NCBI GenBank assembly: GCA_943842245.1
Contig: CALTAJ010000002.1
Location: 459,596-523,595, forward strand
Source of the DNA: an uncultured Flavobacteriaceae bacterium
GTDB taxonomy: Bacteria > Bacteroidota > Bacteroidia > Flavobacteriales > Flavobacteriaceae
Length of the DNA: 64,000 bases
Direction of reading: 5' to 3'
Position 1 is the stretch's first letter; every line of letters starts with the position of its first letter. Both the position numbers and the translations under genes were made by a program. Below, one piece after another: positions 10,247 through 18,873 of the stretch. A model generated the notes under the pieces. The model worked only from the letters and a program-made list of their open reading frames with translations, had not been told where the DNA came from and did not search any database.

Positions 10247-10471
10247 TCACTCTAAAGATTCCATTTCAGTGTCATAAAAAGAGAATGCTGATTCAATTAA
10301 AGCTTTTGACTCAGCCTCTAAAACAGTCTGGTCTTCTTTGTCAAATTCTTCTAGCCAATGAACTTCATCATTGGAAACATTTAGAATAAATCTAGGATAT
10401 TCCGTATGCACAATAAATAAATCATCCTTAAAGGATGAATTATCAGCAATTAAAAACTTAGGTAACTCCAT
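10247..10471 (-). CDS. Small acidic conserved protein, unknown function
   Basis: A 74-residue strongly acidic protein (many Asp and Glu, C-terminus TEMESLE). No signal peptide, membrane helix or known motif is visible. The sequence DLFIVHTEYPRFILNVSNDEVHWLEE suggests a compact beta-strand-rich fold. It is placed one base after the MATE gene stop and four bases before the PAP2 start, so it is translationally linked to both. Similar small genes occur in flavobacterial genomes as far as I can recall, but no function can be assigned. Confidence 0.65.
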   Translation of the reverse strand: MELPKFLIADNSSFKDDLFIVHTEYPRFILNVSNDEVHWLEEFDKEDQTVLEAESKALIESAFSFYDTEMESLE

Positions 10472-10472
10472 T

Positions 10473-11852
10473 TCACAAATTTAAAATTAACTTTCTAGTA
10501 AGATACTGAAATCGCCAAAAAAGAAGTAAAGCAGAGGAAGTCAACCCTGAGAGCAGCCCAATCCATATACCAAATGCTCCAAAATCTGTTTTTAAAGCTA
10601 AATAATAAGAAACAGGAATTCCAAATACTCCATACGAAAAAAAAGTTATTAATGCAGGAATATTTACATCTTGAAGCCCCCTAAGTGCACCTAAAACAAC
10701 AGCCTGAACTCCGTCTGAAATTTGAAAAAAGGCTGATGCTATTAATAATGAAGAGGCTATAGCAACTACTTCCTGAACATCACTAAATTGTAGAGGATTG
10801 TCACCATTTAAGTATATCCAAGGGAGATAATCACTAGTCAATAGGAAGAAAAGACAAAAAATAACATCGAAAATAAAAATGAGTAAAAAAATAGAATAAG
10901 CAATTCGTTTTAAAGATATAAAGTCTTGCCTACCCTTTTGATTTCCAACACGAATCATAGCAGTCACTCCAAGACCCATTGCAAACATAAAAGTCATAGA
11001 TGATAGATTCAATGCTATTTGATTAGCTGCCTGTGAATTTGTTCCTAAAAAACCAGAAAGCCATATAGCTACTGTAAAAAATAGGACTTCAAAAAACATC
11101 TGCAAGGCTGAAGGAAATCCTAAACTAATTATTTTTTTGAATAATTTCCAATCAACTTTTTTAAATTTAATATTTTTTACATAGGCTTTAAAACGTTTAT
11201 TAAATCGAATATAGACTGCAATAAAAAGTAGCATGAATAAGCGAGAAAAAAGAGTCCCAATAGCTGCACCTTCAACTCCCATCTTTGGAAAAATCCATAA
11301 TCCAAAAATTAGAAAATAATTTAAAATAATATTGATAACATTCCCAATTAAAGTAGCATACATTGCAGGATGAGTGTGAGAAAGACCTTCAGAAAATTGT
11401 TTGAATCCTTGAAAACAAATCAAAGGGATTAAAGAAATACCCACCCATTTCAAATAAGGATAAGCTAAAACAACAACTTCATCAGGTTGCCCCATTTGAA
11501 ATAATAAAGGCTTACTAAATAAGACACAAAATGAAAGGAAAAAACCTAAAAATATACAGAGAATTAAACCGTGAATGAAAACATTTCTTCCTTTGTTTAT
11601 ATCTTTCATTCCATCAGTCTCAGCAATTAAAGGAGTAATGGCTGTAGAAAAACCTATCCCCAAGGCCATAGCTACGAAGAAAAAACTATTACCTAAAGAA
11701 ACTGCAGCTAACTCAGCCGTACCTAGCTGGCCAACCATGATATTATCAACAAGTTGAACAATTGTATGACCTAGAAGGCCTATTATTACAGGATAGGAAA
11801 GGTTAAGATTATAACGAAATTCTTTAGTGTATTTTTGAAGTGATAAAACCAT
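10473..11852 (-). CDS. norM: MATE-family multidrug/cation efflux transporter
   Basis: A 459-residue membrane protein with twelve hydrophobic segments in two pseudo-symmetric halves. Recognisable MATE features are PVIIGLLGHTIVQLVDNIMVGQLGTAELAAVSLGNS in the first helices and the repeated pattern in the second half (GFPSALQMFFEVLFFT, MFAMGLGVTAMIRVGNQKG). Such proteins export cationic drugs or metabolites using Na+ or H+ gradients at the inner membrane. The gene is in a minus-strand run with the small acidic gene and PAP2. The substrate is unknown, so norM is a family label only. Confidence 0.9.
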   Translation of the reverse strand: MVLSLQKYTKEFRYNLNLSYPVIIGLLGHTIVQLVDNIMVGQLGTAELAAVSLGNSFFFVAMALGIGFSTAITPLIAETDGMKDINKGRNVFIHGLILCIFLGFFLSFCVLFSKPLLFQMGQPDEVVVLAYPYLKWVGISLIPLICFQGFKQFSEGLSHTHPAMYATLIGNVINIILNYFLIFGLWIFPKMGVEGAAIGTLFSRLFMLLFIAVYIRFNKRFKAYVKNIKFKKVDWKLFKKIISLGFPSALQMFFEVLFFTVAIWLSGFLGTNSQAANQIALNLSSMTFMFAMGLGVTAMIRVGNQKGRQDFISLKRIAYSIFLLIFIFDVIFCLFFLLTSDYLPWIYLNGDNPLQFSDVQEVVAIASSLLIASAFFQISDGVQAVVLGALRGLQDVNIPALITFFSYGVFGIPVSYYLALKTDFGAFGIWIGLLSGLTSSALLLFWRFQYLTRKLILNL

Positions 11853-11864
11853 TAACTTCTAGGC

Positions 11865-13244
11865 TTAAAAACCATATTGATCAACTAAATATATTAAACT
11901 GGTCATAGCAGCTGCTCCCAACTCGAGTTCTCTTTTGTTAATAGCTTCAAAAGTATCATTGGAAGCGTGGTGATAATCAAAATATCTTTGTGAGTCTGTA
12001 CGTAATCCTGAAAGTACCGTTTTACCGTTTCTTAAAGGGCCTATATCTGCACCACTTCCCCCTAAGGTAAAACGATCAATCATGTAAGGATTAAAATAGG
12101 GTTTCCATGATTTAATTTTTTCAAACTGTTTCTCATTAGCTTCAAAAACAAAACCTCTTGGTGAAAATCCACCTGCGTCTGACTCTAAAGCAAAAATATG
12201 ATTATCGTTTTTTCTTTTAACGTTTTCAGCATAAGTTGTACCTCCACGTAAGCCATTTTCTTCATTCATATACAATACCACTCTTATAGTTCTTTTGGGT
12301 TGATAATCCATTTGCTTAAAAAGATTTAAAACTTCCATAGATTGAACAATTCCAGCCCCATCATCATGAGCGCCATCTCCAAGATCCCAGGAATCAAGAT
12401 GCCCTCCAACTAATATAATCTCGTCAGGATATTCACTTCCCTTAATCTCACCAATTACATTGTGAGATGGTACGTCAGGATAGTTTTTACAATCCTGTTT
12501 TAGATAAAAATAAAGATCATCATTAAGTGACAACATGGAACTGAGTAATTGAGCTCCATTAGTACTTATAGCAGAAGCTGGAATTCTCATTTTGTTTGGA
12601 AGGTCTCCGTAACTCATATTTCCGGTGTGAGGATAATCATCCATTCGCAAATTTAAAGAGCGAACTATAACACCTACTGCTCCAAGTCTAGCCGCTTTTG
12701 TAGCACCAAGTGATCGTTGATCTACAGTTTTTTTATAAGCTTCAAACGTATTTATTAAATCAGCTGGCATTGCACGATTATAAAATACAAATTTACCTCT
12801 GACGTTTTTTTCACCCAAAGCTTCAAGTTCATCAAAATCATATACTTCAATTACCTGTGCGCGTAAACCGACGGCTGGTGTGGCGACTGAACCGCCTAAA
12901 GCACAAACTGGAACATTTATGCTCATACCCGGTCCAGTAATGATACTTGCATATTCAAAAGTTCCTCGAACCCATTTCGGGACCATTACATTCTCCAAAA
13001 AAACACTGTCAAGATTTAATTCTAAAAGTTCTTGATTTCCCCATTTCACAGCACGCTCAGCGCTTAGCGAGCCAGAAAGCCTACCACCTATCTGATTAGA
13101 TAAATGATCTAGCCAGTCATAAGCTTTTCCATTAGTTAGGGCTTGATTAAAAATTTTTTTTATTTTGATTTCGTGAACCTTATTTTGTCCGTAAAGAGGT
13201 TGAATGCTTATAAGAATAAAAAAATAAAAGAAAATAATTCTCAT
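11865..13244 (-). CDS. Secreted M28-family zinc aminopeptidase/carboxypeptidase Q-like
   Basis: A 459-residue exported hydrolase. It starts with a signal peptide (MRIIFFYFFILISIQPLYGQ). A PA-like inserted domain (residues about 130-230) precedes the M28 catalytic domain. Zinc and catalytic motifs are visible: VGGHLDSWDLGDGAHDDGAG near residue 278 (His and bridging Asp), NEENGLRGG near 330 (catalytic Glu and ligand), ESDAGG near 355 and the C-terminal YHHASNDTFE with the last His ligand. It probably degrades peptides in the periplasm or at the cell surface. It lies seven bases downstream of the NtrC-like regulator. Confidence 0.92.
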   Translation of the reverse strand: MRIIFFYFFILISIQPLYGQNKVHEIKIKKIFNQALTNGKAYDWLDHLSNQIGGRLSGSLSAERAVKWGNQELLELNLDSVFLENVMVPKWVRGTFEYASIITGPGMSINVPVCALGGSVATPAVGLRAQVIEVYDFDELEALGEKNVRGKFVFYNRAMPADLINTFEAYKKTVDQRSLGATKAARLGAVGVIVRSLNLRMDDYPHTGNMSYGDLPNKMRIPASAISTNGAQLLSSMLSLNDDLYFYLKQDCKNYPDVPSHNVIGEIKGSEYPDEIILVGGHLDSWDLGDGAHDDGAGIVQSMEVLNLFKQMDYQPKRTIRVVLYMNEENGLRGGTTYAENVKRKNDNHIFALESDAGGFSPRGFVFEANEKQFEKIKSWKPYFNPYMIDRFTLGGSGADIGPLRNGKTVLSGLRTDSQRYFDYHHASNDTFEAINKRELELGAAAMTSLIYLVDQYGF

Positions 13245-13250
13245 TAATAT

Positions 13251-14414
13251 TTATTTTGAAGCAAACTGAATTATATTATCTTCACTCACAGGATTATCTC
13301 CAAGTATCATTAAACGTTCGATAACATTTCGAAGTTCACGAACATTACCTGTCCATTCATATTTATTAAGTTTGACTAAAGCTTCTTTAGAGAAATTTTT
13401 ATTTTCAATCCCTTGCTCTTTTGAAATTATATTCACAAAATATTCGGTTAAGATTGGAATGTCTTGTTTTCGATTAGCTAGAGAAGGAACATGAATAATA
13501 ATTACAGCAAGTCGATGATATAAATCTTCCCTAAATCTTCCCTCTGCTATTTCATTTTTTAAATCTTTATTTGTAGCTGCAATTACCCTAACATCTACTG
13601 TAATATCCTTTTCATTTCCAACACGTTGTATTTTTTGCTCTTGTAAGGCTCTTAAAACTTTAGCCTGCGCAGCTAAACTCATATCTGCAATTTCGTCTAA
13701 AAAAAGTGTACCCTTATTAGCAACTTCAAATTTCCCTGAACGATCTTTCACAGCGGAGGTAAAAGCTCCTTTAATGTGACCAAAAAGCTCACTTTCAATC
13801 AATTCAGAGGGTATCGCAGCACAGTTTACTTCTACAAAATTCTCTGAATTTCGATTACTTTGTCGGTGTAATTGATGAGCAACAAGTTCCTTACCAGTTC
13901 CATTTTCTCCAGTTATTAAGATTCGAGCATCAGTAGTCGCGACTTTAGAAATCATTTCTTTCATTTCTATTATAGGTTTGCTAAGACCTATAATTTTGAA
14001 TTTTTGAGCTACTTTACTTTTTAGTTTTTTGTTTTCGGATCGTAAATACTTGTTTTCTAAAGCGTGTCTGACCGAAGTCAATAGTCGATTTAAATCTGGA
14101 GGTTTAGAAATAAAGTCATAAGCTCCTAACTTCATAGCTTCAACAGCAGTGTCGACATTCCCATGACCAGTTAGCATAATAAATGGAGTATTGATTTTAC
14201 TATTTTTTGCCTTTTGGAGCACTTCAATACCATCCATTTTAGACATCTTAATATCGCAAAGAACCAAATCAAAAGATTCTTTTTTAAGTAAGTCAAAGCC
14301 TTTCTTTCCATCGACAGCCTCTGTAATTTTATATTGAGCATCTTCTTCACTTAATATACGAGCCAAAACTCTACGAATTGGTTCTTCATCTTCGATTAGT
14401 AATATTCGAATCAT
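13251..14414 (-). CDS. NtrC-like response regulator (REC + AAA+), no DNA-binding domain
   Basis: A 387-residue two-domain regulator. The receiver domain has the phospho-acceptor Asp54 in LCDIKMS and the conserved Thr/Lys (LTG at 81-83, Lys104). The AAA+ domain has Walker A GENGTGKE at 169-176, the sigma-54 contact loop as GAFTSA (216-221, instead of GAFTGA) and Walker B FLDEI at 238-242, with the R-finger region WTGNVRELRNVIERL at the end. The protein stops right after this, so the Fis-type helix-turn-helix is absent. It overlaps the MscS gene by four bases, so the two are translationally coupled. The partner kinase is not in this window. Confidence 0.9.
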   Translation of the reverse strand: MIRILLIEDEEPIRRVLARILSEEDAQYKITEAVDGKKGFDLLKKESFDLVLCDIKMSKMDGIEVLQKAKNSKINTPFIMLTGHGNVDTAVEAMKLGAYDFISKPPDLNRLLTSVRHALENKYLRSENKKLKSKVAQKFKIIGLSKPIIEMKEMISKVATTDARILITGENGTGKELVAHQLHRQSNRNSENFVEVNCAAIPSELIESELFGHIKGAFTSAVKDRSGKFEVANKGTLFLDEIADMSLAAQAKVLRALQEQKIQRVGNEKDITVDVRVIAATNKDLKNEIAEGRFREDLYHRLAVIIIHVPSLANRKQDIPILTEYFVNIISKEQGIENKNFSKEALVKLNKYEWTGNVRELRNVIERLMILGDNPVSEDNIIQFASK

Positions 14415-15259
14415 TGCAATGATTTTGGAGGGTTTAGAAAACTAATTGTACGCTGAGGGAAAGGAATTTCAATCTTTTCATTCTTAAAAGTTTTAAAAAT
14501 TGCATATCGTATTTCACTTTTAACAATATTTGATTCAAAACTGCTCTGAACTGCAAAAAATAATTGAAAATTTAAAGCATTATCTCCAAAGTCTTCAAAT
14601 ATTACAAATGGTTTGGGTTTATCAAGAATATTTTTATTATCTCCGGCCAAGGCCAATAATAATTTAGTGACTTTATCTATGTCAGTGTTATATGCTACAC
14701 CAATGGCAACACTTTCTTTAGTTATCACACCATTCTCAGTCCAATTAAAAAGAGTTGAAATTAAAAATTTATGATTTGGAATTATCAATACCTTATTTTC
14801 ACGGGTAACTGCTCTAGTAGTTCGAAGTTTTATGTTTTCAACCTTCCCAATCTGTCCTTCTACTTCAATTATATCACCCACATGAACAGATTGATCTACA
14901 AGTATAAAAATTCCAGAAATAATATCTTGTATAAAGGTTTGTAAAGCTAAACCTACTCCAACTAACAATGCTGCTGAAGCTGCAAAAATTGCAGTTACAT
15001 TTACACCAATATTTTGGAAAGTAATCAGTATTACTACTATATAAATAAAATAATTAATGAAAGAAAAGACACTTCTAAATTTTATTTTAGCGTCATTAGA
15101 TAGGGTACGATATATTATTTTTCTTAAAAGTTTAAGCAAGAGCGAGGTTACAATAAAGACTAAAATTACAATCAAAATTGACCTAGGTGAGAAAGAAATA
15201 GATTCTCCTATAGTAAAATTATAATTGAAAAAATCTAATATTTTGTTAATAACCCTCAT
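14411..15259 (-). CDS. mscS: Small-conductance mechanosensitive ion channel, MscS family
   Basis: A 282-residue inner-membrane channel with three N-terminal hydrophobic helices (about residues 25-40, 62-85, 88-115). The pore-lining helix ATAIFAASAALLVGVGLALQTF is followed by the MscS beta-domain (GDIIEVEGQIGKVENIKLRTT) and an alpha-beta C-terminal domain. It releases solutes on osmotic downshock. The gene is the first of a minus-strand pair with the NtrC-like regulator, so membrane stress and regulation may be connected, though that is inference from position only. Confidence 0.92.
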   Translation of the reverse strand: MRVINKILDFFNYNFTIGESISFSPRSILIVILVFIVTSLLLKLLRKIIYRTLSNDAKIKFRSVFSFINYFIYIVVILITFQNIGVNVTAIFAASAALLVGVGLALQTFIQDIISGIFILVDQSVHVGDIIEVEGQIGKVENIKLRTTRAVTRENKVLIIPNHKFLISTLFNWTENGVITKESVAIGVAYNTDIDKVTKLLLALAGDNKNILDKPKPFVIFEDFGDNALNFQLFFAVQSSFESNIVKSEIRYAIFKTFKNEKIEIPFPQRTISFLNPPKSLQ

Positions 15260-15287
15260 GAGCTAACAAAGTTACTATAAAAACAAA

Positions 15288-15311
15288 ACCCATCCTTGTG
15301 AAAGGATGGGA
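15288..15311 (-). terminator. Rho-independent terminator after dnaJ
   Basis: A perfect 9-10-bp stem (CCCATCCTT / AAGGATGGG) with a short loop, followed on the minus strand by a T-rich run. It lies about 90 bp downstream of the dnaJ stop and upstream of mscS, so it ends the grpE-dnaJ transcript. Confidence 0.8.
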
Positions 15312-15399
15312 AAAAATTGCTATGAAAAAGAAAAATAATACTAATTAATAATAGATAGTATTAATTCAAATATATTATTTTTTTTTAAATCTGACTATT

Positions 15400-16500
15400 T
15401 TAAGCAAACATATCCTTTACTTTTTCAAAAAAGGACTTATCTGATTTTTCTGGATGAGGAATAAAATTAGTATCTGACTGCATTTTCTCAAAAAATTGTT
15501 TCTGTTCTTTGTTTAAAGTTTTTGGTGTCCAAACATTTACATGAACCAACAAATCTCCATTTCCATAACCATTTATACTTGGTAAACCTTTGCTTCTTAA
15601 TCGAAGTGTTTTTCCAGATTGAATTCCTGATTCTAGCTTAATTCTTGCTTTACCATCTAGCAGATTTAAATCTTTAGATATTCCAAGTACAGCTTCAGAA
15701 ATACTGATATATAAATCATAATGGAGGTGATTTCCTTCTCTTACAAACAAATTATTAGGTAATTCTTCTATCAAGACTAATAGGTCTCCTGAGATCCCAT
15801 TTGCTTTGGCCTCGTTACCTTTCCCACTAACTTTTAATTGCATCCCTTCTTCAACACCTGCTGGTATTTTTATTGATACGGTTTCTTCTTTACTAATCAT
15901 TCCTTGTGAGTCTGAGCCAGATGGACGATTAAGTAGGATTTTTCCAGTTCCCCCACAATTTGAACACGTAGCTGCCGTTTGCATTCTTCCCAAAATTGTA
16001 TTAGCAATTTTCATTACTTGACCTTTCCCATTACAAACGGAACAAATTCCATACTGGACCCCCTTAGCCTGGACTTTTCTTGGGACTTTAATCTTCTTTT
16101 CTACACCAGTGGCAATTTCTTCTAAAGTTAGCTTGACTCGAATACGCATATCAGAACCTCTAGACCTAGTTTGCCCTCCTCCTCCAAAACCACCACCGAA
16201 AGCACTACCAAAAATATCACCAAATTGACTAAATATATCATCCATATTCATCCCTCCCTGACCAAAGCCTTGACCACCTTCAAATGCAGCGTGACCATAT
16301 TGATCGTATTGACTACGTTTTTCTTGATTTCCAAGAATTTCATATGCTTCAGCTGCTTTTTTAAATTTAGCTTCCGCTATTTTATCATTAGGGTTTTTGT
16401 CAGGATGAAATTCAATAGCTTTTTTTCTATATGCCTTTTTTATTTCAGATGCACTTGCATTCTTGGAAACTCCCAATATTTCGTAATAATCTTCTTTCAT
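15400..16500 (-). CDS. dnaJ: Chaperone DnaJ (Hsp40) with only two zinc motifs
   Basis: A 366-residue co-chaperone that delivers substrates to DnaK and stimulates its ATPase. The J-domain has HPD at residues 32-34, then a G/F-rich linker (about 72-115). In the central domain only two CxxCxGxG motifs are present, CSVCNGKG at 153-160 and CSNCGGTG at 179-186. The positions of the usual first and fourth motifs read VQAKGVQYG and NRPSGSDSQG, so one of the two zinc sites (site I) is missing cleanly without a frameshift. The C-terminal substrate domains are complete. It is two bases downstream of grpE, in one operon. Confidence 0.95.
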   Translation of the reverse strand: MKEDYYEILGVSKNASASEIKKAYRKKAIEFHPDKNPNDKIAEAKFKKAAEAYEILGNQEKRSQYDQYGHAAFEGGQGFGQGGMNMDDIFSQFGDIFGSAFGGGFGGGGQTRSRGSDMRIRVKLTLEEIATGVEKKIKVPRKVQAKGVQYGICSVCNGKGQVMKIANTILGRMQTAATCSNCGGTGKILLNRPSGSDSQGMISKEETVSIKIPAGVEEGMQLKVSGKGNEAKANGISGDLLVLIEELPNNLFVREGNHLHYDLYISISEAVLGISKDLNLLDGKARIKLESGIQSGKTLRLRSKGLPSINGYGNGDLLVHVNVWTPKTLNKEQKQFFEKMQSDTNFIPHPEKSDKSFFEKVKDMFA

Positions 16501-16502
16501 AA

Positions 16503-17015
16503 TTATTGGCCTACGACCACTTTAGGATAACGAATAATTCGATCACCTAATTGGTAACCAATCTCAACAATGTCAATGATTTTTCCTTTTTCATCTTCGC
16601 TTGGTGCGGGGATTTGAGTTATGGCTTCATGTAACTCAGCATCAAATTCATCCCCAATTTTTGCCTCTGTTATATTTAAACCATTATTTTTTAAAATCTC
16701 ATGAAACTTATTATAAATAAGATGAATTCCTTCTTGATCAACAGATCCACTCTCTTTCTCCATTTGCTGGTTGGCCCTATTAAAATCATCCAAAATTGGT
16801 ATAAGGGCGGTAATTACCTCTTGATTAGCTGTTTTATAAAGCTCAATTCGTTCTTTAGAGGTTCGTTTTTTATAATTTTCAAATTCGGCAAAAAGTCTAA
16901 GATACTTGTCTTTTTCTTCTTTTACAGCAAGATTAAGTTCTTTTAATTTGACATCTGATTTAGGTTTGGTGTCTTTTTTCTTTGTGACCTTTTTAGGGGC
17001 TGTTTTTTTAGTCAT
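16503..17015 (-). CDS. grpE: Nucleotide exchange factor GrpE
   Basis: A 170-residue protein: a Lys-rich N-terminus (KKTAPKKVTKKKDTKPK), a long coiled-coil (about residues 25-75, with RLFAEFENYKKRTSKER) and the beta-wing domain (PILDDFNRA, HEAITQIPAP, GYQLGDRIIRYPKVVVGQ). The family releases ADP from DnaK. It is first in the operon with dnaJ. No CIRCE-like or sigma-32-like box was recognised upstream. Length is normal. Confidence 0.95.
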   Translation of the reverse strand: MTKKTAPKKVTKKKDTKPKSDVKLKELNLAVKEEKDKYLRLFAEFENYKKRTSKERIELYKTANQEVITALIPILDDFNRANQQMEKESGSVDQEGIHLIYNKFHEILKNNGLNITEAKIGDEFDAELHEAITQIPAPSEDEKGKIIDIVEIGYQLGDRIIRYPKVVVGQ

Positions 17016-17083
17016 TTAATTCTAATTTATTTATTATATTTTACAAAAGTTTTGCCACAATCAAAAAATGTCAAAATGTCACT

Positions 17084-18001
17084 CTAAGAATTATCTACAA
17101 TATTTTTCATAGCTGTGTTTATTTCAGGATATAGAAATTTATATTTCTTACCTATGACCTTTTGAGCGCTAACCCAGTGACTATCTAAAACCAAACTACT
17201 CATCTTCCCAACTAAAATTTTTAATAATATCTTAGGAATTGGTGGTAAGAAATAAGGCCGATTTAATGCTTTTGCTAAAGCTTTAATAAAATCTGTTTGG
17301 CTAACTGGGTTAGGAGCTACTAAATTGAATACGCCCTCCCATTGTTCATTACATGCTTTTAAAAAAACACCTACAACATCTGAAATATGAATCCATGATT
17401 GACCTTGTTTTCCATCTCCAAATGCTGCTCCTAGACCAAAAGCTGTGGGGATTTTCAAAGGACCTAAAACACCTCCATAATTACTTAATACAAGTCCGAT
17501 TCTCATTTTAGCCACTTTAATATTTATTGAATCGAAGGAATTAACTTCATTTTCCCATGCATTAACAACTTCTTCCATAAATGTACTAGGGTAAACTTTG
17601 GCTGTTTCGGAAAATTTTTTTTCAAAATCTGAAGGATAAATTCCTACAGCAGAGGCGGAAATAATTTGTTTAATCTTATGCCTTGATCCAATTTGTTTCA
17701 AACATGAAAATAATAAACGTGTTGAATCTACACGGCTAGAAAAAATTAACTTTTTGTATGAAGAGGTCCATAGTTTTGAAATGCTTGCACCAGCCAGGTG
17801 AATAATTATATCTACACCTAAGAAACAATCAGTATCCAAATCTCCATTAGAAGGATTCCAATAAAAACCTTTAGCTTTATTTAAACAATTTATCTTAGAT
17901 TTTTTGGTAGTTAAAAAATTTATTTCTATTCCTTTAGATAAAGCAGTTTTAACAAGTGAACGGCCCAGTAAACCAGTAGCACCGGTAATTAATATTTTCA
18001 T
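17084..18001 (-). CDS. TIGR01777-family NAD-dependent epimerase (SDR39U1/YfcH-like)
   Basis: A 305-residue extended SDR-type protein. The Rossmann motif ITGATGLLGRSLV opens the sequence, VDIIIHLAGASIS marks strand 4, SASAVGIYPS carries the SDR region, and MRIGLVLSNYGGVLGPLKIP with WIHISDVV are hallmarks of the YfcH/SDR39U1 group. The C-terminal DUF1731-like tail (VLDSHWVSAQKVIGKKYKFLYP) is present. Substrate is unknown in bacteria. It is close downstream of mnmD on the same strand (25 bp). Confidence 0.88.
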   Translation of the reverse strand: MKILITGATGLLGRSLVKTALSKGIEINFLTTKKSKINCLNKAKGFYWNPSNGDLDTDCFLGVDIIIHLAGASISKLWTSSYKKLIFSSRVDSTRLLFSCLKQIGSRHKIKQIISASAVGIYPSDFEKKFSETAKVYPSTFMEEVVNAWENEVNSFDSINIKVAKMRIGLVLSNYGGVLGPLKIPTAFGLGAAFGDGKQGQSWIHISDVVGVFLKACNEQWEGVFNLVAPNPVSQTDFIKALAKALNRPYFLPPIPKILLKILVGKMSSLVLDSHWVSAQKVIGKKYKFLYPEINTAMKNIVDNS

Positions 18002-18026
18002 ATATTTTTTTTTTAAAAATAAACAA

Positions 18027-18707
18027 TTACCCTTTTACGGCTCTTAACATTTCCCTTTTACCTGGGGGACCTGGTAATCGGAAAACACTGAAGCCTGAAT
18101 CTTTTAACCCTCTCCTAACACTTCCTTTTGCGCAATAGCTCACCCACACTCCACCTGGGTTTAATAAACTATAACATTTTTTCATCAGCTTTGGTTCCCA
18201 TAACTTTGGTTGTGCATGAGCTCCAAATGCATCGTAATAAATTAAATCGAAAAGTTTCTGAGATTTAAAATCTTCAAAAAAAATTTCCTTTTTTATGATT
18301 TTAAAATAGGGTGATATTTCATGAGCCACTTCCCATGACAAAGCAGAAAATTTATTAAAGGTCATTAAATCTCTTGAGTTTTTAAAAAACTGATCATATT
18401 TAAGTAAGTAAACCTCCTCTATTGTCATGGGGTACGGTTCAAGAGAAGTGTAATTTATGAAATTGCTAATTTTATCAGCTTCTAAAAAACTTAAATAAGA
18501 CATTAAACCAGTTCCATATCCCAGTTCTAAAATATTACATTCTCTATCTTTATTTTTTTGAGTCCAAAAATTAAAGCCCTCTGTTACATAGACAAAACGA
18601 GATTCGGTAACAGCGCCATATAAAGAGTGATAATTTTCTTTAAGGACTTCTAAACGATATGTCATTGAGCCATCTTCAGTCTTAATTTGTTTTTTTTTGT
18701 GCTTCAA
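18027..18707 (-). CDS. mnmD: tRNA (5-methylaminomethyl-2-thiouridine)(34)-methyltransferase MnmD
   Basis: A 226-residue stand-alone version of the MnmC methyltransferase domain. It uses S-adenosylmethionine to finish mnm5s2U34 of tRNAs reading NNA/NNG codons. Visible landmarks are ILELGYGTGL (AdoMet loop), LIYYDAFGAHAQPKLW (substrate region) and the C-terminal signature GGVWVSYCAKGSVRRGL with PGPPGKREMLRAVK. The oxidase half found in enterobacterial MnmC is absent, which is normal for this phylum. Upstream are 166 bp of AT-rich DNA before divergent ilvE. Confidence 0.93.
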   Translation of the reverse strand: MKHKKKQIKTEDGSMTYRLEVLKENYHSLYGAVTESRFVYVTEGFNFWTQKNKDRECNILELGYGTGLMSYLSFLEADKISNFINYTSLEPYPMTIEEVYLLKYDQFFKNSRDLMTFNKFSALSWEVAHEISPYFKIIKKEIFFEDFKSQKLFDLIYYDAFGAHAQPKLWEPKLMKKCYSLLNPGGVWVSYCAKGSVRRGLKDSGFSVFRLPGPPGKREMLRAVKG

Positions 18708-18873
18708 GCTAAAAAAATTGAATCAAGTAAATATGATTTTTTTTTATAAGAATAGTTAATGAAACTTTAATTTTTTAAGAATTTCATAAATGAATAAAAA
18801 TTATTATAATTCTTAATCCAAGGTTACTGAATTGTTTTAAAAAAAACTAATTTTACTTTTTAACGTATCCAAG

